The notes under the pieces: generated by a model
Told to the model about the DNA's origin: nothing
What the model saw: the letters and a program-made list of their open reading frames with translations, nothing else
Database searches by the model: none
Shown: positions 35,345 through 46,520 of the stretch, piece by piece
How the letters are laid out: the number at the start of each line of letters is the position of its first letter
Numbering within the stretch: position 1 is the stretch's first letter
Assembly (NCBI GenBank): GCA_047967505.1
Contig: CM106540.1
DNA length: 64,000 nucleotides
Direction: 5' to 3' (one strand)
Origin: Dipteris shenzhenensis
Taxonomy: Eukaryota > Polypodiophyta > Polypodiopsida > Gleicheniales
Position numbers and translations under genes: made by a program

Positions 35345-38002
35345 CTACACCATGTAAATTTCCTCATGCAAATCCCCATGCAAGAAAGCTGTCTTGACAT
35401 CCATTTGCATAAGCTCCATATCCTCTGATGCCACTAGTCCAAGCATGCATCTAACTGTGGTCATCTTCACAACCGGAGAGAATATCTCATCAAAGTCCAC
35501 ACCCTTCTCTTGCTTGAACCCTTTAGCAACCAAGCGGGCCTTGTACCTAGGCACGTCATCACCTGTGACCTTCATTTTGTAGACCCATTTACATGGCAAT
35601 GCTTTCTTTCCATGTGGCAAAGAAACCAAGTCCCAAGTCTTATTCTTCATAAGTGAAATCATCTCTGATTGCATAGCATACTCCCACTTGCGTTGATCCT
35701 CACGCATCATAGCCTCTCTGTAGCAAGAAGGCTCCCCGCAATCAGTAAGCATCACATAGTCTACCCCTGGAACAAACCTATCAGGCGGTCTAGATACTCT
35801 AGATGATCTTCTCAAGGGCATTTCAGCTTGCTGTCCCACCTGCATATCAGCCACATTTGGCTCATCATTTCCACCAATAGATGATCCATCATCTACCCTT
35901 GATTGTATACCTGTGGGAGTACTTGGTGGTACCATTTCTTGCACATTTGGTGCATGAACGACTTGCTGTCTATCAACATATGCAGGTGGATTCACATCCT
36001 GGAAAGTGATTCTCCTCATTTCCACATCCCTCATGGGTGCCTTATGCATCTTCTTCTCATTAAAGACCACATCATGGCTGCGTATGATCTTCTTTGCTTC
36101 TGGATCCCAGAGACGATAGCCCATCTCTCGACTTTCACCATAACCCAGAAAGATGCATTTCCTAGACTTAGGATCTAGCTTCTTTCGAAGCTCTTTTGGC
36201 ACATGTGCATATGCCTCACACCCAAATATATGCAAATGAGAGTAAGAGGGCTTCTTGCCGCTCCATGCCTCTTCAGGAATACCACCATCCAAACTCTTAC
36301 TAGGTGATCTATTGATCACATGCACTGCAGTCTTCATTGCCTCAGCCCAAAAACCACCAGAAAGACTTGCATTGGAAAGCATGCATTGCAACCTTTCTTG
36401 AATGGTACGGTTCATCTTTTTTGCAACTGGATTTTGCTCTGGAGTACGAGGGGATGTGAGCTCCCTCTTAATCCCACGTGTATCACAGAAATGCTGAAAG
36501 TCATGAGAGAGATACTCTCCACCATTGTCAGTCCGTAGGCATTTAAGCGTTCTACCTGACTGATTCTCAACCAAGGCTAACCATTTCTGAAATACCTGGA
36601 ACACATCACTCTTCCGAGCTATAGCATAAGCCCACACTTTCCTAGTTGCATCATCAATGAATGTCACATAGTATTCAGCCCCGCCTAATGACCGTGTAGG
36701 CATAGGACCACATACATCTGAATGCACCAAATAAAGCTTTTCAAACTCTTTCTTTCCCCTTCTTTTATGGGCTGATTTAGTATGCTTCCCATAGAGACAA
36801 TGCTCACAAAATTCAAAATCAGAGAAACTCAAATGCGGTACATAACCCAAACGGCATAAGAGTTTCATTCCATTCTGGCTCATGTGCCCCAACCTGTAAT
36901 GCCACAAAGAAGTGCTTGGCTGCTCGGTTATTGCAACAACATGATCAAATACCCCTGATACATGTAAGGGATACAAAGTCCCACACTTGGCACCCCTGGC
37001 GAAAAGCATAGAGCCCTTCTGAATTTTCCAATTCTGAAAGCCAAAAGTGGTGTGAAAACCAGCATCATCTAGCTGACCCACTGAGATAAGACTCTTGGTT
37101 AGCTTAGGCACATGTCTCACATGTTTCAAACCAAATGCAGACCCATTTGCAAAAGAAAACTTTATGTCACCTGCTCCCACTATGTCACATGCATAGTCAT
37201 TTCCAAGATGCACACAACCTGTCTTTCCACTATTATAAGTGGAGAACCATTCCCTATGGGGAGTAACATGGAATGAAGCACTAGAATCCAAAATCCAATC
37301 TTGGGAATATGCATCATCTGAAGTGGTAAGCAACTCTGTAGATAAATTGGACATGAAGAGAACGTCATTGTCACTATCATGTGTGACTGCATTGATCTCC
37401 TCGATCTTCACTTTTCCTTTGTCCTCCCTTGGAATCTCTTCCTTTTGATTTGCACCCCAATTTGCATTCTTTTTCTTATCCTTTTGCTCTCTTTTCAGCT
37501 TGTAGCAATCCTTTTTCATATGGCCCTTCTTGCCACAATGGTAACACTCAATGTTCCGTGCCCTAGATTTGCTACGAGACTTCCCTCTTTCTTGGGACTT
37601 CCCCCTGAACTGTGATCTATCCCTTTGCACATTTAAGGCTGCATCCTGCTTGTTGCCATCCATAGACTTTCGTCTAATCTCCTCGGCCAACAAGCTACCC
37701 ACAACATCATCAAATTTCAGTACTCCACCAGGTGCAGAGTTATTGAGAGCTGTACGGAAGGTATCCCATGAGGATGGCAATGAACATAAGAGAAATATTG
37801 CCTTAGTCTCCGCATCAAAATTCATTTTCTGAGCCTGAAGCTGGTTGAAAATAATATTGAATTCATTCAAATGAGAAGCAATGGAGACCCCTTCCTTCAT
37901 CTGCAGCTCAAACAACCTCTTCATGAGGTAAACTTTATTAGAGGCAGTTTCCTTCTCATAAGTGGCACACAGTTTCTTCCACAAATCTTCTGTAGTGCTC
38001 AT
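35345..38002 (-). pseudogene. Copia-II gag C-terminus, protease, integrase, RT N-terminus
   Basis: An 885-residue open part. Residues 1-110 are UBN2-like Gag. A CCHC knuckle follows (C153, C156, H161, C166). The protease motif is DSSAS at 239-243, where DSGAS is usual, so the catalytic glycine is replaced. The pre-integrase zinc domain is near 367-405. In the integrase core, the catalytic aspartates are present (D429, D492), but the position of the catalytic glutamate is lysine (K528 in NPVAKKMN, usually NGVAERMN). The RT start near 790-885 includes KWVYKMK and QMDVKTAFLHGDL. The frame ends at a TAG at 35345-35347, with a TAA two codons on, where EIYMVQPEGF is typical. Confidence 0.93.
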
Positions 38003-38270
38003 TTGCTACTGTGAAATAAACTGACTCTGCAAGATGAAGTCTAATAGTAGACTTTGCTAATGCATCCAACTCATTCCAATCATCCTCAGACATATTTGCA
38101 AGCTTAGCTTCAATCCCTGCCAAGGGTTTGATCTGCTTCTTTTGAAAAAGCACATCCCTTATTTGTTCTTTCCACAAAGAAAAGTTTGTCCCATCAAACT
38201 TTTTAATGCTAAAAAACTCCTTTTCAGACGTGGAAAAGGATGCCATGATGCAAATGAAACAAAATCCCAA
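37956..38270 (-). pseudogene. Copia-II gag, N-terminal part
   Basis: Encodes the Copia Gag start (FFSIKKFDGTNFSLWKEQI; KPLAGIEAKLANMSEDDWNE). The sense continues into the other frame near 38000, where VANE is followed by MSTTEDLWKKLC. A small deletion therefore shifted the frame between the two gag halves. 38271-39666 is the untranslated leader, with no gene seen. Confidence 0.85.
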
Positions 38271-39666
38271 ATGCTAGTGCTTGCAAGAGAGAATCACACC
38301 AAATTACAGGTGCACCCAAATGTGTATGCCATAATAGAGTGAAATATCACCAAAACTCAAAGCTCAAAGCATCAAAAGATGCATCTGACTCATGTGCATA
38401 TACTATGCATCCATATGAGCAAATCTGGCCCAAAAGAAAATGCCAATAAGTGCCAAATGACTCAAGCATAAACACCGTCCACTGGCATATGCATCAATAA
38501 TATCTCATCCAAGAGAGCATAGCACTATCAGTGCATCACCTGCAATGTGTCAAAGCTGTCCCTCAGCATAAAATAGCATCCATGTGCAAAGCGTCCATAA
38601 AAATAGCATCCCACAAGGCAATTTCGGCCTATTAGTACATCCAATAAGGACCACAATGCATCCAAATGGCCTATAAATCATCCACTACAACCCAATGCAT
38701 ACCACGAATGAGCGCACACTACTCAAACTGCAATCGAAGTGATTTGCATAAGGTATGCTCAAGAAATCATAGTCCCACGGTAATGACCGCTACTGAAAAT
38801 AGAACCTGAGATGCCTCAAAACATGGGCGCCATTGCATAATCGGACTCAGCAAGAAAATCTGCAAATATCTCTCTTCTGCTAGAACTCCAAAATCCCAAC
38901 CGATGAGTGAGAAATGGGGGTCAATACTTATCCACTACCATGTGGCATAAATCTAAGGTTTCAAAACCTTAGAATGAAAAATGCATAACAGAGAGACGAA
39001 ATCGAATACACAGAGATCTATAACTCTGAAAATCCTCCACCGAATCGCACAAGAACTGACAAGTAGGGGTTTTTGGGCATCCGAAATGCAATGGGACAAA
39101 CGGTTTTGGAAACCGTGGTCTCAATCACTGGGTCCAACACACAGACTGAAAAACGTTTTTGGAAACAGAGCTGTTTGTAAACTCCACCGGAGTGCGAATG
39201 ATGAGCAACATAGAAGTTTTAGGACCTCCTGAGTCCACCGGAACTAACAGATCTGCAAATGGTTGCTTTAAACTTGAGTTCCAACACCCGAGCAAAAAAC
39301 GCAAGAACTGACACAGTGAGTCAGAAATCCAATGAAATGATCCCAGATTCAAGAATGAAGGTGTTTCCAAGCTCTTGAAGTGAAGTGGACACCAAAAGCA
39401 AGTAATAGTTGCCTCTACAAGTCAATATGGAGTCTTTGTCGTCGAACGAAACAGGGAAAAGCTTAAAAAACGACTTTTTCTTTGAAAATACTTAACAGGC
39501 TCTCAAAACCACTTCGTGAAACCAAAGTGACTTTTCCAAAGGTTCCTCCAAGGTCTCTGCACACTCGGATGCAAGTAAAGTCACAAAGCTTCCAACAGAG
39601 CTTCTCCTTCCTGTCACAGAGCTACTGAGCTTCTAAACATTCACGCACGCTCAGCTAGATCACCCG

Positions 39667-39679
39667 GGCTCTGATACCA
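39667..39679 (-). other. Primer-binding site of Copia-II
   Basis: The minus strand reads TGGTATCAGAGCC, two bases from the LTR end. It matches initiator tRNA-Met as in other plant Copia elements. Confidence 0.93.
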
Positions 39680-39681
39680 GT

Positions 39682-39848
39682 TGAGAGTGCTCTCAACGGA
39701 AGCAAGAACGGAAGAAGGAGAGAGAGACAGAGAGCCACACAAGTTTGGTGGGTGCAGAACCACCCTAATCTTCTTTTTCATCATTTATATATGTGTTTGA
39801 GTATTGTACATAACCGGGGTAAAGGCATAGTGAACTTTAACCCCCACA
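39682..39848 (-). repeat. 5' LTR of Copia-II
   Basis: 167 bp. The sense strand starts TGTGGGGGTTAAAG and ends GAGAGCACTCTCA. A TATA-like ACATATATAAAT lies at 39783-39794 on the minus strand. The end carries a short palindrome, GAGAGTGCTCTC. Confidence 0.93.
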
Positions 39849-40472
39849 GTTACACTCACATTTGAGCCTCACCGACAACACCACTTCCTTCACATACATT
39901 CGCCTCTACATCGATGCATCTGACCCAGCACTTAAAAAGAACAAAATAAAATGAATTATTTGCTGTTCTTTCATCGATCCGGTTGGTATAGATCTAGATC
40001 AGAGTAGACTAGATCGCCATAGAGGGGACGCTTTGAATTCCCAAGTTGCCAATCTAAGCCATGCCCGAAATTCCCGACTAGTATCTACTCGGAGTCAGTC
40101 CATATGCTCACATACGGTTTCACATCATTGCATCATGTGAAAGCTTACGTTCATCACTTTAGTGAGTAGACTTCAGAGTTCAGAGGCATTGCAGATTGTT
40201 TCAGTGGCAGATAGCATTTGATTTCACACACACATGCCACCATTGTAAAGCCTATTCGGCTATTTCACGGCATCATGCACATCATTTCAGCCTTGTAAAC
40301 CTCTTGGCTATTCTCGGCATCATTGCCACAAGCCTTGTAATATAGATTAGATTTTATATATTGTAGTTCTATCTTCACCGACGGTTCAGAGATTTCACTT
40401 GGCATAGACATTGTATTTGCAGTTGATTCATACAGAGATTTTCATGACACTTTTGAGTACATTTCTTGCACC

Positions 40473-40811
40473 ATGTTGACTAGTAACCTCAATCTGGAGG
40501 CATCTACTAAATTAGACAACTCCAATTATGGTACATGGAAATATCGAATGGAGACCATTATTGTGCTTCAAGATCATGAGATCATGCCAATCTTGAGTGA
40601 AGTCCATGAAGGCATTGCAGGAGGACACTTCCAAGGGGAAGCCACAGTAAGAAAAGTTCTCCTCGCAAGCTATTGGCTAACACTGTGGGCAGATGCCTAT
40701 GAATATGTAAAAAGCTGTGATGTATGCCAGCGGACAAGACCCCCTCCAGAGTTCACAACCATCTACATCCTCTTAACCATGGCGACCATAGCCATTCGTG
40801 GTCCAGAGTGA
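40473..40811 (+). pseudogene. Chimeric frame: Copia Gag start joined to Gypsy integrase zinc domain
   Basis: Residues about 1-35 read as a Copia Gag N-terminus (STKLDNSNYGTWKYRMETI). Without a stop, residues about 38-92 become a Ty3/Gypsy integrase H2C2 domain (SEVHEGIAGGHFQGEATVRK; YVKSCDVCQRTRPP). The junction is near 40575-40585. This is an illegitimate join of two element types, probably by deletion. It is not a working protein, because integrase catalytic residues are absent. Confidence 0.85.
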
Positions 40812-43020
40812 TAGCTCCAAAGAGGATTTAGTGCATGATCAAGAAGAGCAAATGCCACCCCAATCACCAACGGCCTACACAGCCATTGACGGGGCCCAAT
40901 CACCGGAACTTGTTTGGCCACCCACATCGACTTATGCTCTTTCCCAGGAAGCAACATCTTACTTAGAGCAAAGGGGTCTAGGAAATTTGCATGAGAGCTT
41001 AAAATCCTTGGAGGACAGTCCTACAATGACCACATACATCAAGGACTTTCTCCATTCTTACCACTCCAGCAATGCAAAGGTTGGCAAGTATGGTACAATC
41101 ACTGTACATCAGAGCCCACTAAACATTATCCTCGATAGTACAGTCATTCAAAGGGCTTTCTCATTGCCAACACAAGGTGCCAAATACCCTAAACGGCATG
41201 CCAATGCAAAGTTTATTGAAGTACAGTCTCTACTCACCAAGGGCACACTGATCCATAGAGATATCATATTGCTTCACACAATCCTTGACCATCGCCTCAA
41301 GGAAGTAGGACAATTCTTATCCACAATCCTGAGCATTAAGTGTGGCAAGAATTGATCCCTTCCACTCTGCACATTTGTTTTGCTGAGTAGGAAGCTAAAA
41401 CAAGACTGGGTCCATCACTTAGTCATCTTCTTTACAAAGAAACTAGATGGTTCTTTAGGCCAAAAATGTAAAATTCCACACTTATTGGCTATAATCATAA
41501 AAAAAGAACTACAAGAAAGAGAAATGACTCTGCCCCAGTCACCAAAACCAATTGAGGAATTGGACATGCCCTTCTCACTAGTATGGGAGCCATCACCAAC
41601 TTCTCCTACTATCACATTGATAGGTGCAGCTGCCTTAGAAGAAATACCTATTTTGGAGGTCAGGATTGCAAAATTGCCCCAAGAGATGCTATAGCTCGGT
41701 GCACAACTACAACCAATATATCTCCAACAATAGCAGCAACCAGAGCCCGAGGCAAGGTCGGCACCAGAACCTGAGGAAAGATTGGTACCAGAGCCTGAGG
41801 CTACATCAGTACTAGAACCGCCCATTGACACCATGCCAATCGATGAGCCACAAGGGGAGCTAGTGTCAGATCAACAGTCGACTATTGTACACAAGGGACT
41901 AAAATACCATTGGAACAACCTCCCCCAAGTACTACAGAATCATCAGGATGGCTACATGGGCACCACTTGTATCAACAATATCACCAGACTTCATAACTAT
42001 ATGTCATTTTCCAACATCAAGCTAGCCAAATGATCCAAATGCCAGAACTATTCACTAGCTTGGCCAAGAAGGAATATGTAAGAGAATTAGAAAGAGAGAC
42101 TGCAATAGAAATCAAAGATCAATTCTAGGCGATCGCCATAGAGGTCAAGGCACTTCGGACCCAGATAGGTGAGAAGGAGGTAGAAGTGTTGTGCATGAAC
42201 CAAGCTCTCCAAGCTCAAGAGAAGGCACTGAGGATGTGACCTCCAACCTCCACCAAAGTCAAACATAGCTAACAATAGCAGTACAAGCAATGGCAATCCT
42301 ACAAACCTACTATAACCCTTGACATCTACACATGCTCAACAGACGGAGATAGTAGCACAAGCTCGACTCACTCTAATTCACAAAGAAGAAGAGCTCCAGG
42401 ATTCAGGATTGCAAAGACAAATGAAGAAATGAAACAATCTTTGGCAGTGCGTGCCTTCAGCATTGACGAGCTTATAAGGGAATGCAGAATCTTAAAGGAC
42501 CAACTTGCTACCACTCAAGAGTCTAGCACTTCACAAGCACAAGTCTTGGACCAATGGTCCAATGCCACTGAAGACATTCCTCAACAAGCAAAGGCCACCT
42601 TGCAAGTGAGAAAGCTTAAGGAGGCATATACAACCATCTACCATTAATATAAAGAAAAAATAAATGAGATGCACTCCCAAAAGATAATCATCTCCAAGCT
42701 TGAACTCCAATTACTAGTGCACAACAATGAGGCATTGGAAGACAACAGCAATGAAACCCCACTTCTATGCACAACGGTGGTGTACCAAGAGCTTGTGGCT
42801 GCTCTACGAGTGGAAGATCACCTCAACGCATGCATGCTTATCCAATGGAAGCAACTCCAAATCAGGATCATATTTGCTCATCCAACAATCAAATGGGAAC
42901 ATTCCATTGGGACCAAAATCCTATGCATTATTTGCCAAGACTTGTCCGAAGATGTGAAAATTAGCTTCTGCCTGTCTACACATGCTGGGTTTATAACACT
43001 CAGGACGCGGATGCTTTAAT
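40798..43020 (+). pseudogene. Unrecognised tract of broken ORFs, part 1
   Basis: Successive plus-strand frames (40798-41355, 41380-41694, 41782-42033, 42429-42647, 42669-43019) read like one charged, partly coiled-coil protein split by stops and shifts. Segments include TSYLEQRGLGNLHESLKSLE, a PEPEA-rich linker near 41740-41830, and SIDELIRECRILKDQLATTQ. It follows a Gypsy integrase piece, the position where Tat/Athila-type Gypsy elements carry an extra ORF. A relationship to those is inference only. No RT or protease is visible. Confidence 0.45.
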
Positions 43021-44450
43021 TGCATATGTCTGCCTCATGGGTAGTCCTCCCCTCAGGGTTATTGTAGGTTTGTTGCCATTACTACAAAGGCCATCCCTAT
43101 TATTTGCAAGGCACGACATAACCAACATTCCTCCCCATGCAGCTGTTCATCCCATCGCACCAGCAAAAAGACGTGTCAGAAGATGACAGAGCCTATCTCA
43201 CATCCAACTTCCCATATCTAACCATTCTTTCTACTAACATTATAACCTCACTTACCCTTGCTACTACCACCCTCTTAACCTTCCTCGATATCCATCCTAA
43301 CATCTATTCCCTCCATCGCCTCTTTGCTCATGCCTCTCACCATTTTCAACTAACCCAACAGTCACAAACTTATGAGTCCCTCACACCTAGCTTTTTCCCC
43401 TCCCTTGCTGATCCTACCCTTGAGGATTACCAAGCTGCTCAAACCATTTGCCCAGTTCTTCCCCCCCTCCCCTCTGCTCCCCGTTCCACAACTAACACTC
43501 TGCCATATTTCTCGCCCATGTCCCCAAATTCTCTCCTTACCCCGTCATCACCTCCAACACTACTTGTGCTTCCATTAGCAAAAAATGACACAGTATTTGA
43601 TTTTGAATATCAAAATCTGGATAATCCAATTCGTACACCCATGCCAAGTTCCAATGATGGGTATGATTTTGATGAGATACCACTTCCCAGTAACCCCATC
43701 AAGGAATTTTGGAGCAAATATCCTAATATGAAAAGTCGAGGTGGATGGACCCTGAACAACTTTCCTACCAACCTTCATCAGCATCATATTAGTGAAGGTT
43801 GGGTTAGCAAGTTAGATCCATAACCTAATTGGTGCCGCCCCAAGCTCTTTGATGTAATCTTCTTGAAGGAGTATCTACGGGCACCTCCATGTCTCAAAAC
43901 CCATCCCAAGTTCTATGTAGCTCCATGGCATGAAAAATGGGAAGCCAACATACACACTTTGGTTGAAGATCGAACCATTAATTGGCCAATGATCGAACCA
44001 TACTCTGGTGTAGAATGGAATATCCAAGGCACAATGGTTCGAGCACTTCAGTAGCATGAGCAAATAATGTGTGGCAACATTGATCACTTCCTTCGTCCAA
44101 GTGCTATATTCTATAAAATATTGAGTTCATTTTGGAGGTCCCATGTTACCTCGATTCCCATTTGCCTCCACTTAGTTTCAATCCCAATGAACGGGTCGAT
44201 GCTCAGATTATTACAGGCCAACTCTATCAAAGGGTGATCTTCTTAGAAGCACACCACATATCTCTGTTCGAGCAAATGGTGGATACAGGCTACCTAGAAA
44301 CTGAGCAAAAATTGTATGGTGCCAAGGCTTTTTAGTAGGATCAACTGGCATGACACAAGTTCCACAGCCACCGAATTAAAGGCATGGCAACCCAGGTACG
44401 TGCTCGTAATAACCCATAACCCGAGGGCGGGTAGTAAAATGGATCCAGGA
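43021..44450 (+). pseudogene. Unrecognised tract of broken ORFs, part 2
   Basis: 43137-43823 encodes 228 residues. A hydrophobic, threonine/leucine-rich segment (residues about 25-60) could span a membrane. A proline/serine-rich middle and an aromatic C-terminal part (IKEFWSKYPNMKSRGGWTL) follow. 43863-44054 and 44132-44335 look like continuations (KFYVAPWHEKWEAN; ISLFEQMVDTGYLETEQKLY). I recognise no family. A transmembrane-like segment after integrase would fit an env-like accessory ORF, but this is speculative. Confidence 0.4.
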
Positions 44451-44453
44451 GTA

Positions 44454-45190
44454 TGTTGACTCTATGCCAACATGGACTTAGGTAGAACAGAATGTGTGTG
44501 TAGAGTAGTGGCAAAGCTCCACTTGTACTTGCATAAGGCTATAAATAATCCCTCCTAGAAATCCAACTTGCATGTTCTACATGCAACTCCTACATGCGAG
44601 TTGTACATGTGAGTTCTACATGCAAGTTCTACATACGACTTCTACATACAACTTCTACATGCACCTCCTACATGCGAGTTGTACACATGAGTTCTACATG
44701 CAAGTTCTACATACGACTTCTACATACAACTCCTACATGCAACTCCTACATGCAAGTTGTACATGCGAGTTCTACATGCAAGTTCTACATACGACTTCTA
44801 CATACAACTCCTACATGCAACTCCTACATGCAAGTTGTACATGTGAGTTCTACATGCAAGTTCTACATACGACTTCTACATGCAACTTCTATATGCAAGT
44901 TCTACATGTAGCGAGAGAATTGTTACAATTCCTACACACACACAGAGAAGCTCTCCAACTTGTATAAATACCCCATAATGGAATGAAGCCCACACTCTTT
45001 GGGGCATTGTGTTGAGTTCTACTTTGGTATTCCAAGCAATTATCTCAAGTGTCCATGCTTCCTTGCACTCCACATTCAAAAGCATGTCCTAACTTATACA
45101 TCCCACTTTTGAAGGGAGGGCTAACCCTTGTATTCTCTTTCACCTCTCTCACTATTTTATTACAAACACTTGGGCCCATATGACTCCAAG
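44454..45190 (+). repeat. Putative LTR with TATA box and minisatellite
   Basis: Begins TGTTGACTC just after a G-rich stretch (GGGCGGGTAG) that could be a polypurine tract. CTATAAATAA at 44539-44548 looks like a core promoter. A short-repeat array follows, then a region near 45040-45150 that could be R-U5. The far end and the partner LTR are not visible, so the assignment rests on order alone. Confidence 0.4.
44571..44910. repeat. 13-bp minisatellite with 78-bp higher-order period
   Basis: About 26 units of 13 bp, each TACATRYRASTYS-like (for example TACATGCAAGTTC). Six units form a 78-bp higher-order repeat seen four times with few changes. Because 78 is a multiple of three, two overlapping stop-free frames of 131 and 105 residues arise with a 26-residue period. 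They are probably artefacts of the array. Confidence 0.95.
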
Positions 45191-45999
45191 GCGAATAGCA
45201 TATCACCTTCCTCACACCCTCTTTTACTTCTCCACTTGCATGAACTATTAACCATTGCGGTTAACATGGTTGAATCTTCATGGCAGGCTGCTTAAACCAA
45301 GCTGCCTTCAGGTTGGCTGTAGCATCTTGTTAAGGTTTCTCATGATGACTACTACTTCTCTTGTAATAATCTCCATTGATTGGATTTGTAGCCTCACAAG
45401 ACGTATTAGCCATGGTCCATTTGATTTTTCAAAAATTTTTGGCCCACAAGAGGCTAATACTGATTGCAATAGGAGGGCGATATTCTATTTGCTAGCTCAA
45501 GAATATCGTATTCTATGCCATCTTCTAGCTTTGATTGCGACAGGAGGGTGAAGTTCCATCTACCAACTCTAAAATTTTGTATTTTGCACCATCTTCTAGA
45601 TTGATATAAATAGTGCTCCCATGCTTTGATTTGACCTCTAAAAAGGAAGATGTCGTGATATAACATTTGGGCTTTCCTTCCATTCAACCGCAAACCTTGG
45701 CGACATTGTTGGAAAGATCAAAAGAATGTGGATACTCCAAGAGACTCAGAAACGTCCTCCTTTCAAGCACAACTTGCCAGAAACAACATATAGCATGGCT
45801 AGCCATCATGATCTTTTCCAACCATGTGCCATTGCTAGCCAATCATAAGAGGCTACATCTTTCTTATGTGAGTGGTTGTTTTGAGTTTTCCAATATTCTC
45901 TCTTAATAGTTTTATAGTCTCAAAGTGAAATTTTTGTTATGTCCTTGAAACGTGTACTCCATTCAAGAAATTTAGAATAGTTGTTGAAATCAAGGGATG
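45191..45999. repeat. Unassigned stretch holding a 71-bp tandem duplication
   Basis: 45462-45532 and 45533-45602 are two adjacent diverged copies, both starting GATTGC and carrying CCATCTTCTAG near the end. The rest has no recognised gene. Confidence 0.65.
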
Positions 46000-46520
46000 A
46001 GTCTAAGGTTGGTTACACACTGACGCCTACCCAACTTAGGGGAGAGGATGCACTGAATGTTAGTTTAAGAATGACAAGTGTACGAGCAAGTTGCATGCAT
46101 GCAAGGAGGAGTTGCAATCTAGAGCAATCGACTTGAGTAGATAGAGGCAAGATTTGGAAGACATGAAATGCATAAAGAGAGCCATCCTTATAGAATGGAA
46201 TGACCATTGTAACTGACCATCATGGGTTCTAAACATGTGTGCCTCATGTTATTAGAGATAACACAAATTAATGAGTTAATTATTCCAAGACCCCCCTTAA
46301 CTCCAATCTTGTTATTTATTGAAGATCATCAATGATGCTACGGGTCAATAAGGCCTATGGTGTGGTAGTATTTCAAGTGTCGAGGTCCTGGGAGAGCCTT
46401 TGTGAAGATATCGTCTCTCATGACACTTGTAGGAACATAGAAGAGTTTGATGATGCCAGCATCGATGTGATCTTTGACAAAGTAGAATCTATTTTCTTCT
46501 ACTAAATCTAAGTAAACAAA
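46000..46520 (-). pseudogene. Copia-III remnant: end of RNase H, polypurine tract and LTR start
   Basis: The minus strand from about 46500 to 46345 encodes the Copia RNase H end (KDHIDAGIIKLFYVPTSVM-like, then IFTKALPGPRHLKYY). About 45 nt later comes a polypurine stretch (TTAAGGGGGGTCT at 46288-46300), and then TTGGAATAATTAACTC, which resembles the start of a Copia LTR. The LTR may run to about 46000. Upstream pol should lie to the right, but it is too decayed to read. Confidence 0.7.

Larger units (their letters stand above)
33962..39848 (-). mobile_element. Copia-II, structurally complete 5.9-kb LTR retrotransposon
   Basis: The short LTRs are 39682-39848 (5') and 33962-34131 (3'). The perfect 5-bp target duplication GTTAC lies at 33957-33961 and 39849-39853. 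The tRNA-Met primer site is at 39667-39679 and the polypurine tract is just right of 34131. The LTRs differ by about five substitutions and two small indels, so the insertion is fairly recent. The coding region is one gag-pol broken by at least two frameshifts and two stops, so this copy is dead although its ends are intact. It sits inside family A copy 2. Confidence 0.95.
31582..40577 (+). mobile_element. LTR-family A copy 2 with long leader, interrupted by Copia-II
   Basis: The LTR is proposed at 31582-31838 (TGTTGAGAG ... TTTTGTCA), followed by TGTATCAGAGC, the tRNA-Met primer site lacking one G. The leader runs 31853-33961 and resumes at 39854-40472. It is rich in CCACATCATC-type words and contains no clear gene. 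At 40473 a Copia Gag N-terminus begins, giving a leader of about 2.7 kb once the nested Copia is removed. The copy stops being Copia at about 40577, where Gypsy integrase sequence starts. No 3' LTR was recognised. Confidence 0.6.

Noticed and set aside
44572-44967. 131-residue repeat protein with a 26-residue period
   Set aside because: The open frame is forced by a 78-bp higher-order period divisible by three. A second frame is equally open, so coding selection is not supported.
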